From contig URNT01000018.1 in the NCBI GenBank assembly GCA_900549235.1, positions 1 to 64,000 on the forward strand: DNA of 64,000 nucleotides, written 5' to 3'. The stretch is from an uncultured Clostridium sp. Lineage in GTDB: Bacteria > Bacillota > Clostridia > Lachnospirales > Lachnospiraceae. Shown in pieces: positions 35,180-43,772 of the stretch (the first letter of the stretch is position 1; every line of letters begins with the position of its first letter). The notes beneath the pieces were generated by a model. The model was not told the origin of the DNA. It ran no database searches and saw only the letters and a program-made list of their open reading frames with translations. Both the position numbers and the translations under genes were made by a program.

Positions 35180-35193
35180 TTCGCATATGCGAA
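35180..35193. promoter_or_regulatory. Candidate IclR-family operator at kdgA
   Basis: TTCGCATATGCGAA is a perfect 14-bp palindrome about 25 bases after the expected start of transcription and before the ribosome site. Likely repressor site of the adjacent IclR-family protein. Confidence 0.65.
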
Positions 35194-35228
35194 CAAAATA
35201 ATCATTATGCGGAAGAAGGAGAAGCAAT

Positions 35229-35879
35229 ATGAGAAAAGAACAAGTTTTAGCAAGAATGAAAGAGGACTGTCTGGTTGCTGTAGTCCGCGCAAAGAACTAT
35301 GAGCAGGGCGAGAAGGTAGTTGACGCCATCATTGCCGGCGGCATCAACTTCATTGAGCTGACTATGACCATGGATGAGGGTGATCCTGTAGGCTTCATTA
35401 AGCTGATGGCTGACAAGTACAGAGACAACGACAAGATCGTCATTGGCGCAGGTACTGTTCTGGATCCTGAGACAGCAAGAGCCTGCATCCTGGCTGGCGC
35501 AAATTATGTAGTAAGCCCGGGACTGAACCTGGATACTGTTAAGCTGTGCAATCGTTACAGAGTTCCTATGCTTCCAGGCGTTCTTACACCAACTGAGGCA
35601 ATTACAGCTATGGAAGCCGGCTGCGATATTATCAAGGTATTCCCAGGCAATATCGTAGGACCTGCAGCGATCAGCTCCTTCAAGGGCCCCCTTCCACAGG
35701 GCGAGTTCATGCCATCCGGCGGCGTTGATGTTGACAACGTTGACAAGTGGATTAAGGCAGGCGCATATGCAGTAGGTACCGGAAGCAGCCTGACAAAGGG
35801 CGCAAAGACCGGTGATTTCGCAGCTATCACAGCAAAGGCTCAGGAGTTCGTAGCAGCAGTTGCGGCAGCAAGAGCATAA
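35229..35879 (+). CDS. kdgA: KDPG aldolase (bifunctional KDPG/KHG type)
   Basis: This 216-residue class I aldolase splits 2-keto-3-deoxy-6-phosphogluconate into pyruvate and glyceraldehyde-3-phosphate. The Schiff-base lysine is in DIIKVFPGNIVGPA (about residue 140); the catalytic Glu lies in INFIELTMT and the phosphate loop in MPSGGVDVDNV. Length and order match KdgA/Eda proteins. It begins the kdgA-kdgK operon under the IclR-family site. Confidence 0.94.
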   Translation: MRKEQVLARMKEDCLVAVVRAKNYEQGEKVVDAIIAGGINFIELTMTMDEGDPVGFIKLMADKYRDNDKIVIGAGTVLDPETARACILAGANYVVSPGLNLDTVKLCNRYRVPMLPGVLTPTEAITAMEAGCDIIKVFPGNIVGPAAISSFKGPLPQGEFMPSGGVDVDNVDKWIKAGAYAVGTGSSLTKGAKTGDFAAITAKAQEFVAAVAAARA

Positions 35880-35913
35880 TTAAGATAAATTAAACCCAAA
35901 GGAGAATATGACA

Positions 35914-36945
35914 ATGGCAAAGATCGTGACCATGGGCGAGATCATGTTAAGATTATCTACCCCAAACAATGAGAAATTTATCCAGGCAGATGAGTTCGAC
36001 GTTAACTACGGCGGCGGCGAGGCAAACGTTGCTGTATCTTTAGCTAACTACGGCCATGAGGTTGAGTTTGTAACTGCAGTTCCTTCCAACCCAATCGGTG
36101 ACTGCGCAGTAGCTGCTTTAAGAAAGTACAATGTAGGCACAAAGCACATCGCAAGAAGTGGTGACAGACTGGGTATCTACTTCCTGGAGACAGGCTCTGC
36201 CATGAGAGCTTCCAACGTAGTATATGACCGTGCAAACAGCTCCATTGCAACTGCAAAGGCTGAGGAGTTCAATTTTGACGAGATCTTTGAGGGCGCTGAC
36301 TGGTTCCACTTTACCGGTATTACTCCAGCTGTCAGCGATGCAGCCATTGAACTGACCGAGGCAGCTTTAAAGGCAGCTAAGGCTCACGGCGTAACCGTAT
36401 CCGTAGACTTAAACTTCCGTAAGAAGCTGTGGTCCTCTGAGAAGGCACAGAAGGTTATGACAAACCTGATGCAGTATGTTGATGTATGCATCGGCAACGA
36501 AGAGGATGCTGAGAAGGTTCTTGGCTTCAAGCCAGGCAACACAGATGTTACCTCCGGCGAGCTGGAGCTGGCAGGCTATGTTGACATCTTCAACCAGATG
36601 GCTGACAAGTTCGGCTTCAAGTATATCATCAGCTCCCTGCGTGAAAGCCACAGTGCTTCTGACAACGGCTGGTCCGCCTGCATCATGGATGGACAGACCC
36701 GTGAGTTCTACCACTCCAGAAAGTACCACATCACTCCAATCGTAGACCGTGTAGGCGGCGGCGATTCCTTCGCAGGCGGTTTGATCTGCGGACTGGCAGA
36801 CGGCAAGGATATGAAGGCTGCTCTTGAGTTTGCAGTAGCAGCTTCCGCATTAAAGCACACAATTCCTGGTGACTTCAACCTGGTTACCCGTGCTGATGTT
36901 GATAACCTGGCAGGCGGCGACGGTTCAGGCCGTGTTCAGAGATAA
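35914..36945 (+). CDS. kdgK: 2-keto-3-deoxygluconate kinase (PfkB family)
   Basis: This 343-residue PfkB-family kinase should phosphorylate 2-keto-3-deoxygluconate to KDPG. The N-terminal part has MGEIMLRLSTPNN and NYGGGEANVAVSLANYG (substrate-binding), and the catalytic Asp and anion hole lie in DRVGGGDSFAGGLI near residue 290. I chose ATG 35914: the ribosome site AAAGGAG is nine bases upstream, while the ATG at 35908 is too close. Coupled with kdgA 34 bases upstream. Codons are strongly biased, suggesting high expression. Confidence 0.9.
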   Translation: MAKIVTMGEIMLRLSTPNNEKFIQADEFDVNYGGGEANVAVSLANYGHEVEFVTAVPSNPIGDCAVAALRKYNVGTKHIARSGDRLGIYFLETGSAMRASNVVYDRANSSIATAKAEEFNFDEIFEGADWFHFTGITPAVSDAAIELTEAALKAAKAHGVTVSVDLNFRKKLWSSEKAQKVMTNLMQYVDVCIGNEEDAEKVLGFKPGNTDVTSGELELAGYVDIFNQMADKFGFKYIISSLRESHSASDNGWSACIMDGQTREFYHSRKYHITPIVDRVGGGDSFAGGLICGLADGKDMKAALEFAVAASALKHTIPGDFNLVTRADVDNLAGGDGSGRVQR

Positions 36946-36970
36946 TCAGATAATCTAAGCGGTAACGTGA

Positions 36971-37006
36971 AACGGCTAATCCCTTTTAGTAGGCATTAGC
37001 CGTTTT
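36971..37006 (+). terminator. Terminator after kdgK
   Basis: ACGGCTAAT (36972-36980) pairs with ATTAGCCGT (36995-37003), followed by TTT-AT. It stands between the two kinase genes and may be leaky. Confidence 0.75.
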
Positions 37007-37035
37007 ATATTAAAGATAAAGGAGAATTGAGAACA

Positions 37036-38070
37036 ATGGAAGAGACAAAAGGCAGAAATTTTGACCTTCTTACCTTAGGACAGCTGCTGCTGAGACTGTC
37101 ACCGCCTGACAATGAGCGGTTATCAAGAGGAGATACATTTATCAAGCAGGTAGGCGGCGCTGAGCTGAATGTGGCAGTGGGCGCGTCTCTTTTGGGCCTT
37201 CATACCGGTGTGATCTCTAAGCTTCCTTCTCACGATGTGGGAAGCTTTATGAAGGGCAAGATCCGCTCCTTCGGAGTCAGCGATGACTTTTTTATGTATG
37301 ACGATTCAACTTCCGCCAGAGTGGGCATTTACTATTATGAAAATGGCGCCTACCCCAGAAAACCCAAAGTGATCTATGACCGCAACAACAGCTCCTTCTT
37401 CTCACTGAAGATTGATGAGATCCCTGAGGAGGTGTATACCGCCTCTAAATGCTTCCACACCACCGGTATCACTCTGGCATTGAGCAGAGAGATCCGTGAG
37501 ACGGCCATTGAGATGATCAAGCGCTTCAAGGCAGCAGGAACCCTGGTATCTTTTGACGTAAACTTCAGAGGCAACCTGTGGAGCGGAGATGAGGCCAGAG
37601 AGTGCATCACTCAGATTCTTCCCTATGTGGATATTTTCTTCTGCTCAGAGGATACGGCCCGCCTTACCTTCTTGAAAACCGGTACGGCAAAAGAGATGAT
37701 GAAGAGCTTTACAGAAGAATATCCCATTTCCATCGTTGCTTCCACCCAGAGGATCGTCCACAGCCCTAAGCGGCATACCTTCGGCTCTGTGATCTATGAT
37801 GCTGCAAGAGATGCCTACTATGAAGAGGAGCCCTACAGGGATATTGAGGTAGTGGACCGGATCGGAAGCGGCGATGCTTATATCTCCGGCGCTCTGTACG
37901 GCCTCTTAAGCAGCGGCGGAGACTGCGCCAAGGCCATTGCCTTTGGAAATGCCACTGCGGCTGTGAAGAATACCATTCCCGGAGATCTTCCATCCTCTAA
38001 CCTGGAGGAGATCGAGACCATTATAAAGGCTCATAACCAGACCGGTCCCCAGAGCGAGATGGCCCGGTAA
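37036..38070 (+). CDS. Second PfkB-family sugar kinase
   Basis: This 344-residue kinase is a relative of the preceding KdgK: LLTLGQLLLRLSPPDNERLS mirrors its N-terminus and DRIGSGDAYISGALYG is the catalytic site. It differs clearly across most of its length and in the extra C-terminal tail, so it is not a recent copy. Its substrate could be another keto-deoxy sugar acid or fructose-like sugar. ATG 37036 is used: AAAGGAG lies eleven bases upstream, whereas TTG 37027 is too close. A terminator separates it from kdgK. Confidence 0.85.
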   Translation: MEETKGRNFDLLTLGQLLLRLSPPDNERLSRGDTFIKQVGGAELNVAVGASLLGLHTGVISKLPSHDVGSFMKGKIRSFGVSDDFFMYDDSTSARVGIYYYENGAYPRKPKVIYDRNNSSFFSLKIDEIPEEVYTASKCFHTTGITLALSREIRETAIEMIKRFKAAGTLVSFDVNFRGNLWSGDEARECITQILPYVDIFFCSEDTARLTFLKTGTAKEMMKSFTEEYPISIVASTQRIVHSPKRHTFGSVIYDAARDAYYEEEPYRDIEVVDRIGSGDAYISGALYGLLSSGGDCAKAIAFGNATAAVKNTIPGDLPSSNLEEIETIIKAHNQTGPQSEMAR

Positions 38071-38134
38071 ATATGCCTTACAAATTAAAAACAACAGGTT
38101 AATGGTTACTTCAGAATTATTAAGAAATACTTTA

Positions 38135-38163
38135 TTGGATCTATGTGACAAATCGTGTATACT
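38135..38163 (+). promoter_or_regulatory. Promoter of lipoprotein gene
   Basis: TTGGAT (38135-38140), 17 bases, TATACT (38158-38163) with TG just before the -10. Confidence 0.6.
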
Positions 38164-38218
38164 TCAGATATAAAACAAACCGCCGGAGAGGCGGCTTTAT
38201 GAAAAGGAGTCGATCACA

Positions 38219-39004
38219 TTGAGAAAATATCATTTATATGCAGCAGCGATCTGCACAGCAGCCGTTTTAGGCATCAGTGGATGTGCGTCCCAGACAAACA
38301 GCACATCTGCCACCAGTTCCTCTGAGACTACCTCGGAGCAGACCCAGGAGAGTACCGTAGTGGAGGCTGTCACAGGGACCATTGAAAGTATGGAGGAAAG
38401 CCAGCCAGAGCTTCCTGGCTCCATCCGCGTATACGGACCGGCCACCAAGTTGGAGGACGGAAGGATCTCCCTTGACAATCAGTCTGATATGAGCAGCAGC
38501 GGAGAGATGATCCTGAATTTAAGCGATCAGACCTATATCCTGGACGCGGTAACTGGACTTCCCGTAGCCTTTGACGAGATCAAGGACGGCGACACCATCT
38601 ACGCCTACATTGGCCCGGCTATGACCATGAGCCTTCCGCCTATGACCAATGCCCAGCTGATCCTTACCAATATTCCAGCTGATTTTAAGGTGCCGGATTA
38701 TGTAGAGGTTAAGTCAGTGGTTACAGACGCAGCCACATCTGAGTCTGTACTGACCACAGCAGACGGCGATACCTTTACCCTTTCAAAGGACTGCAGTATC
38801 TTCCCGTATCTTACAAGGAACATTGTTACCTTAGATGACCTGACACAGGGAAGGACCTGCCTGGTATGGTCCGATGAGGAAAATGTAGCTACCAAGATCA
38901 TGGTGTTCGCTCCTTCCTCTGAGGAGACCGCTTCTGAAGGTTCCGAAGCAGCAGATCCAGGGGCTCCCGTCCAGCTTGAGGCTGAGACAGCGGCAGAGCA
39001 GTAG
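38219..39004 (+). CDS. Lipoprotein of unknown function
   Basis: This 261-residue protein has a lipoprotein signal (lipobox GISGC at about residues 19-23), then a Ser/Thr/Glu-rich linker (residues 24-60), a globular part of about 160 residues and an Ala/Glu-rich tail. It starts at TTG 38219, ten bases after AAAAGGAG. The globular part has two repeated-looking beta segments (SIRVYGPATKLEDGRISLDN and SVLTTADGDTFTLSKDC). No known domain was recognised. It should be anchored on the outer face of the membrane. Confidence 0.75.
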   Translation: MRKYHLYAAAICTAAVLGISGCASQTNSTSATSSSETTSEQTQESTVVEAVTGTIESMEESQPELPGSIRVYGPATKLEDGRISLDNQSDMSSSGEMILNLSDQTYILDAVTGLPVAFDEIKDGDTIYAYIGPAMTMSLPPMTNAQLILTNIPADFKVPDYVEVKSVVTDAATSESVLTTADGDTFTLSKDCSIFPYLTRNIVTLDDLTQGRTCLVWSDEENVATKIMVFAPSSEETASEGSEAADPGAPVQLEAETAAEQ

Positions 39005-39031
39005 TTCGTTTCTTTCGGAAAGGAGGCTCAT

Positions 39032-39295
39032 ATGATCCATTTATTTAACAGTGAAAGCATTTATATAGGTACTGATGTGAAACGCTTTAACTGGATCCGT
39101 GAGCTTCTGGAAGCGAATCAGATCCGGTACAAGTATAAGGTAAAAAACCGTATGGGCCAGTGGGTGTACCACGGTACAGTCAGAGGCCATACAGGCAGTG
39201 TGGGGCTTCCCACTGAGAAGATGTACGAGTACGAGGTCCTGATCCATAAGAAGGATAAGAAGGCCTGGAACTATCTTCAAGGACAGCTGAGATAA
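39032..39295 (+). CDS. Small conserved hypothetical protein
   Basis: This 87-residue protein follows the lipoprotein gene by 27 bases with a good ribosome site (AAAGGAGG). It starts MIHLFNSESIYIGTDVKRFN and contains a compact alpha/beta pattern with ELLEANQIRYKYKVKN, resembling the small DUF2007-type fold, but this is a weak impression. It is basic and has no signal or membrane segment. Function unknown. Confidence 0.65.
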   Translation: MIHLFNSESIYIGTDVKRFNWIRELLEANQIRYKYKVKNRMGQWVYHGTVRGHTGSVGLPTEKMYEYEVLIHKKDKKAWNYLQGQLR

Positions 39296-39317
39296 AATGT
39301 GTTACATAAGCAAAAAA

Positions 39318-39362
39318 CAGCGCCCTGCTTCCACCATCTGGCGGAAGGGGGCGCTGCTTTTT
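39318..39362. terminator. Bidirectional terminator before trpZ end
   Basis: CAGCGCCC (39318-39325) pairs with GGGCGCTG (39349-39356), with CTTTTT on plus and TTTTTTG on minus, ending convergent transcripts. Confidence 0.8.
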
Positions 39363-40134
39363 AGTTTCCGCATTCAATGCTGATGGCATTGAACTGCTGT
39401 AAAATATCATCGATTTTTGTAGACTGCTTTTCTTTTCCTTCTTTATCCAGGATCGCATGTCCCTGATGCATCATCAAAAGCCGGTCCCCGTATTCTACGG
39501 CATACCGCAGGTTGTGGGTGACCATAATGGTAGTCAGGTTCTTTTCCCTGACGATCTTCCCGGTAAGCGCCATGATGGTCTCGGCGGTTTTGGGATCCAG
39601 GGCGGCTGTGTGCTCATCCAGGATCAGAAACTCGATGGGCGTCATGGTGGACATGAGAAGGGCCATTGCCTGGCGCTGGCCGCCGGATAAGACGCCTACC
39701 TTTACGTCCATTTTATCCTCCAGGCCAAGGCCCAGGGAGCGGAGGCTTTCCCGGTAGGCTTCCACCCGCTGGCGGTTGGTGCCGGGGCGGAGGTTGAAAG
39801 ACTTGCCCTTATTGTCAGCCAGGGACATATTTTCAAGGATGGTCATAGAGGGGCAGGTGCCCATGGCCGGATTCTGGTACACGCGGCCGATCCGGCGCTG
39901 GCGCTTGTACTCCGGCATTTTTGTAATATCCTGATCTCCTATGATGATGCGTCCGGAATCCAGGGGGATACTGCCGCAGATCAGATTTAAGAGAGAGGTT
40001 TTGCCGGAACCGTTGCTCCCTACAACAGAGACAAACTGATGATCCTTGATTGTAAGGCTGAAATCATTGAAAAGGCACATTTCATTGACAGTGCCGGTGT
40101 TATAATATTTGGTGAGATGCTGTAATTCAAGCAT
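39361..40134 (-). CDS. trpZ: Tryptophan ABC transporter ATP-binding protein
   Basis: This 257-residue ATPase completes a three-gene importer. Walker A is VVGSNGSGKTSLLNLICG, the signature is VLSGGQRQAMALLMST, and Walker B is FLILDEHTAALDP. The Asp-Glu pair is followed by His rather than the usual Ala or Pro, as in related ABC transporters of this subfamily. It overlaps the permease stop by eight bases. The Trp assignment comes from the Trp T-box upstream of trpX and from the TrpXYZ layout. Confidence 0.85.
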   Translation of the reverse strand: MLELQHLTKYYNTGTVNEMCLFNDFSLTIKDHQFVSVVGSNGSGKTSLLNLICGSIPLDSGRIIIGDQDITKMPEYKRQRRIGRVYQNPAMGTCPSMTILENMSLADNKGKSFNLRPGTNRQRVEAYRESLRSLGLGLEDKMDVKVGVLSGGQRQAMALLMSTMTPIEFLILDEHTAALDPKTAETIMALTGKIVREKNLTTIMVTHNLRYAVEYGDRLLMMHQGHAILDKEGKEKQSTKIDDILQQFNAISIECGN

Positions 40135-41053
40135 GCTTCTTTACCTTCCTTCCTCCGGATGTGCTGAATACAAGGATAACCAGGAACAAAATGGATGTGA
40201 TCAGCTTCATATCCGATGCGATTACGGGTACGGAGATATGAACCGGGCCCAGCTGGAGATCATCGATTGTCAGAGCCAGGGATACACAGGCCTTGTAGAT
40301 GATGGAGCCCAGCACAACGGCAGTGGTGGTTTTAAGGAAGCCGATGCGCTTAAACAGCTGGGTTCCGATGATTACATTTGCCAGACCGATGACCATGGTG
40401 CCTGTTCCGATGGAAACATCAAAAAATCCCTTCTGCTGGCAGTAAATGCTGCCGGCCAGAGAGGCAAAACCGTTTGCAATGGCAAGGCCTACGATCTTTA
40501 CCATGCCGTTGTCCTTGGCCAGGGAGGTAACAAGGGCGTCATTGTCGCCTACCGCCCGGAGGAGGTAGCCGGACCGTGTGTTCAGATACAGATCCAGCAA
40601 AAGCTTGCATATAAGGACGATCACCAGAAGGATAATAGTCACCATATAGGGCTGCATACCATCTGGAACGTTTTCAGTCAGGAAGGCATTGCTGAAGATG
40701 GTTTCCTTGCTGAAAATGGGAAGGTTGGACTTTCCGGCGATCCTTAAGTTCAGGGAATAGAGGGCGGTCATGACAATGATGCCGGAGAGAAGATCCCGGA
40801 CTTTAAGCTTTACATGGATCAGCCCCGTAACGCAGCCGGCCAGGGCCCCTGCCAGAAAAGAGGCAAACAGGGCAGCTGCAGGATGCAGGAAGCCGTTTGC
40901 GATGCCTGCGGCTGTAAGAGCGGCGCCTAAGGGAAAGGTGCCGTCTACAGACAGATCCGGGAAGTCCAGGATTTTGTAGGTAATGTATACGCCCAGCGCC
41001 ATAACGGCATATACTAGGCCTTCTTCAAATATTCCGAAAATGATCGTTGTCAT
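40127..41053 (-). CDS. trpY: Tryptophan ABC transporter permease
   Basis: This 308-residue membrane protein has about eight hydrophobic segments and resembles the branched-chain amino-acid-like permeases of TrpY type. KILDFPDLSVDGTFPLGAAL and VVIGLANVIIGTQLFKRIG are typical. It lies between trpX and trpZ on the minus strand. A short basic C-terminus ends the protein. Direction and spacing indicate one transcript. Confidence 0.85.
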   Translation of the reverse strand: MTTIIFGIFEEGLVYAVMALGVYITYKILDFPDLSVDGTFPLGAALTAAGIANGFLHPAAALFASFLAGALAGCVTGLIHVKLKVRDLLSGIIVMTALYSLNLRIAGKSNLPIFSKETIFSNAFLTENVPDGMQPYMVTIILLVIVLICKLLLDLYLNTRSGYLLRAVGDNDALVTSLAKDNGMVKIVGLAIANGFASLAGSIYCQQKGFFDVSIGTGTMVIGLANVIIGTQLFKRIGFLKTTTAVVLGSIIYKACVSLALTIDDLQLGPVHISVPVIASDMKLITSILFLVILVFSTSGGRKVKKHA

Positions 41054-41085
41054 GATGTTCCTCCAGATAATGGGATAGGGTGTGC

Positions 41086-42174
41086 CTACTGGGCGATGCT
41101 GTCAAACATTTCAGCGGCAGAGCCGGTAAGCTCTTCGGGAAGGGTGATGCCAAGATCCTCAGCTACCTTTGTGTTTCCGTAAAATGCGGCTTCCGCAATG
41201 GTCTCAAACTTCATCTCGCTGGCCTTTGCCTCGCCCTTTAAAATCTTGGCTGCCATCTGGCCGGTCTGCTTGCCAAGCTCGATGTAGTCCAGGCCCATGG
41301 CTGCCAGGCAGCCGATCTTAACCTGCTCGATCTCGCTTCCGAATACGGGGATTCCTTTTGCGTTTGCCTTGTTAAGGATAACCGGAAGGGCGGAAACAAC
41401 GGTATTGTCAGTCAGGTTTGTAATACAGTCTACCTTGCTGATCAGCTCATCCGCTGCCAGAGGAATGTCAGCAGAGGAGGCTACGCCGGAATCTACGATT
41501 TCAAAGCCGTACTCTGGAGCCAGCTCCTTGTAGGTAGCGATGGTGGACTCGGAGTTAACCTCGCTGGTGGTGTACATGATGCCGATGTTCTTTGCATCCG
41601 GAAGGATCTGGCGGATCATCTTAAGCTGGGCCTCTACCGGAAGGATGTCGCTGGTGCCGGTAACCTCGCCTACCGGTGTTCCGTCTGCGTTTGCAAGCTC
41701 TGCGGCTACAGGATCGGTAACGGCGGTATAGATAACAGGAATATCAGACTTCATGGCAACTCCGTAAAGGGACTGGGCCATGGGAGTGGCGATGCCGCAC
41801 ATCAGATCTACGTCCTTTCCTGCGAAGTTTGTGGCGATCTGGCTGGCGGTGCCGCCGTCTGCCTGTGCATTTTCATAGAGGACAGTCAGATTCTTTCCTT
41901 CCTCGATGCCTGCCTCCGCAAGGCCTAAGAGAAAGCCCTCACGGCAGTTGTCAAGAGAACCATGTTCGGCATACTGTCCGATCCCGATGGTATAGGAGCC
42001 CTCTGCTGCGGAAGGATCAGAGGCGGTGGTTTCTGCTTTGGAATCAGCTGGGGCAGTAGTTTCTGCGGAAGAAGCAGTTTCAGCTGCGGTGGTTTCTGGT
42101 GCGGAAGTGCTGCAGCCTGTCATAAGGGATGCGCCAAGTGCTGCGGTTAAAAGAACGGTCAGTGATTTTTTCAT
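41086..42174 (-). CDS. trpX: Tryptophan ABC transporter substrate-binding lipoprotein
   Basis: This 362-residue lipoprotein is the substrate-binding protein (ABC_sub_bind / TrpX type). The lipobox is LMTGC, followed by a Thr/Ser/Ala/Glu linker (residues 20-50), then the binding domain with GIGQYAEHGSLDNCREGF. Further motifs are IAYT-like IPVIYTAVTDPVAA and NIGIMYTTSEVNSE. I chose ATG 42174, eight bases after AGGAGG; ATG 42180 is too close and an earlier start would run through the T-box terminator region. Confidence 0.88.
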   Translation of the reverse strand: MKKSLTVLLTAALGASLMTGCSTSAPETTAAETASSAETTAPADSKAETTASDPSAAEGSYTIGIGQYAEHGSLDNCREGFLLGLAEAGIEEGKNLTVLYENAQADGGTASQIATNFAGKDVDLMCGIATPMAQSLYGVAMKSDIPVIYTAVTDPVAAELANADGTPVGEVTGTSDILPVEAQLKMIRQILPDAKNIGIMYTTSEVNSESTIATYKELAPEYGFEIVDSGVASSADIPLAADELISKVDCITNLTDNTVVSALPVILNKANAKGIPVFGSEIEQVKIGCLAAMGLDYIELGKQTGQMAAKILKGEAKASEMKFETIAEAAFYGNTKVAEDLGITLPEELTGSAAEMFDSIAQ

Positions 42175-42204
42175 AATCATATCCTCCTTGAAATAAAAAA
42201 GTAT

Positions 42205-42482
42205 AAAAAAACGTCCCAATCACAGGTATCCTGTAATTGAGACGAATCAGTATCCGCGGTGCCACTCAAATTGACTGTAAAACAGCCCTCTCATCACATA
42301 CTAACATATGTGCCGCACTGGTAACGGCTGCGGTGCCCGTCGTTCCCTACCTGCGTATCGTTCAGGAACGCCCTCGAAAGTCCATTCAGCTGCCTGTCTT
42401 ATACCGCAATCCCACCGCCTGCGGCTCTCTGTGATAAAACCTGTGGAAACTTACTCCTCTTTCTCATCGGTTTGCTTTGTTA
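42205..42482 (-). promoter_or_regulatory. T-box leader with Trp specifier
   Basis: A T-box riboswitch reads uncharged tRNA-Trp and controls trpXYZ. Stem I carries the AGAGAGCCGCAGGCGGTGGGA-type block, and the specifier loop has GAATGGAC with TGG (Trp) at 42382-42384. The T-box sequence GAGTGGCACCGCG (42255-42267) has UGGC, whose C fits the discriminator G73 of tRNA-Trp. The terminator stem (42213-42243, 13 positions) ends in seven T (42205-42211). Low Trp should allow read-through. Confidence 0.93.
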
Positions 42483-42488
42483 GTCTGT

Positions 42489-42517
42489 ATAATAATACAA
42501 TCGAAAAGATTTGTCAA
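42489..42517 (-). promoter_or_regulatory. Promoter of the Trp T-box
   Basis: On minus, TTGACA (42512-42517), 17 bases, TATTAT (42489-42494). Confidence 0.8.
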
Positions 42518-42592
42518 TAGGCATTTTAAAAATAAACTTCCGCTCTATTTAAAAATGTGGTAGACTGTAGGAAAGGAAGGAGGATGAACAGG

Positions 42593-43114
42593 ATGAGCCG
42601 TTTGCTTGCAGTGATCGATATGCAGAAGGATTTTATAGATGGAGCCCTGGGAACACCGGAGGCTCAGGCGATTGTACCTTATGTGGCAGAGAAGATCCGC
42701 ACCTGCTTAGAGCGGGGAGATGAGGTTGTATTTACCCTGGATACCCATGGGGCGGACTATATGGACACCCTGGAGGGAAGAAAGCTTCCGGTGCCTCACT
42801 GTATAAAAGGAACAGAGGGCTGGGCCCTTTGCAGAGAGCTTGCGGATATTCCGGGAAGGCGCTTTGAAAAGAGGACCTTTGGAAGCCTTGAACTGGCAGA
42901 TTACGCGGCGGCAGGGCAGTATGAGGAGGTAGAGCTTGCAGGGCTCTGCACCGACATCTGCGTGATCTCCAATGCCATGCTTATAAAAGCGGCCATGCCG
43001 GAGACAGAGGTGATGGTTGACTGCGCCTGCTGCGCCGGTGTAACGCCGGAAAGCCATGAAAATGCCTTAAGGGCCATGAAGATGTGCCAGATCCAGGTGA
43101 CAGGCAGAGAATGA
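42593..43114 (+). CDS. Isochorismatase-family cysteine hydrolase (nicotinamidase-like)
   Basis: This 173-residue hydrolase has the catalytic triad of the family: Asp in VIDMQKDFIDGAL, Lys in FEKRTFGS, and Cys in LAGLCTDICVISNA. Nicotinamidase-like members carry His ligands near the first Asp (DTHGADY fits). The Met start at 42593 is chosen because AAGGAGG sits nine bases before it; an ATG at 42584 is directly at the site. A role in NAD salvage is possible but not proven. Confidence 0.82.
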   Translation: MSRLLAVIDMQKDFIDGALGTPEAQAIVPYVAEKIRTCLERGDEVVFTLDTHGADYMDTLEGRKLPVPHCIKGTEGWALCRELADIPGRRFEKRTFGSLELADYAAAGQYEEVELAGLCTDICVISNAMLIKAAMPETEVMVDCACCAGVTPESHENALRAMKMCQIQVTGRE

Positions 43115-43136
43115 AAAAAATAAAGGGGGCTTAGCC

Positions 43137-43772
43137 ATGAACAACAAACATTTTGTGATCACCATTGAACGCCAGTATGGAAGCGGCGGACGTCTGACCG
43201 GCGAACGTCTGGCAAAGGAGCTGGGGATCCATTTTTATGATGAGGAGATCCTCAGGATGACTTCAGAAACAAGCGCCATCGGAGAGCAGTATTTCCGGCT
43301 GGCAGATGAGAAGGCAGGAAATAACCTGCTTTACCGCACTGTGACTTCTATGAAGCCGGAGCTTTCAGAACCTGCAAGGGGCGGACATAACCTGACCTCG
43401 CCGGAGAATCTGTTCCGGTTCCAGTCCTCTGTGATCCGTCGGCTGGCTGAGTCTGAAAGCTGCATCATTGTAGGGCGCTGCGGAAACTATGTGCTTCAGG
43501 ACAGATTAGAGGATGTGATCCGTATTTTCGTGTATGCGGATTCCGTTACCAGGGTTCGCCGTATTATGGATGTTGATAAGGTAGATGAGCCTGAGGCGCT
43601 GCGCCGCATGAAAAAGATCGATAAGGAGCGGACCGAGTACCACCGCTACTTTACCGGCAGAGAGTGGATGGATATGGAAAATTATGACCTGCCGATCAAT
43701 GCCAGCCGGATTGACTACGACCAGATGATCTTTTTGATTAAGGAGTATTTGAAGCTGAGAGGGTATTTATAA
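43137..43772 (+). CDS. Cytidylate-kinase-like protein
   Basis: This 211-residue P-loop protein belongs to the cytidylate kinase-like family. ITIERQYGSGGRLTGERLA is the nucleotide loop, with IIVGRCGNYVLQDR in the middle and RVRRIMDVDKV resembling a lid. Several copies occur in Lachnospiraceae; the substrate is unknown. It starts 22 bases after the hydrolase gene with a moderate ribosome site. Its stop overlaps the next start (TAATG). Confidence 0.8.
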   Translation: MNNKHFVITIERQYGSGGRLTGERLAKELGIHFYDEEILRMTSETSAIGEQYFRLADEKAGNNLLYRTVTSMKPELSEPARGGHNLTSPENLFRFQSSVIRRLAESESCIIVGRCGNYVLQDRLEDVIRIFVYADSVTRVRRIMDVDKVDEPEALRRMKKIDKERTEYHRYFTGREWMDMENYDLPINASRIDYDQMIFLIKEYLKLRGYL

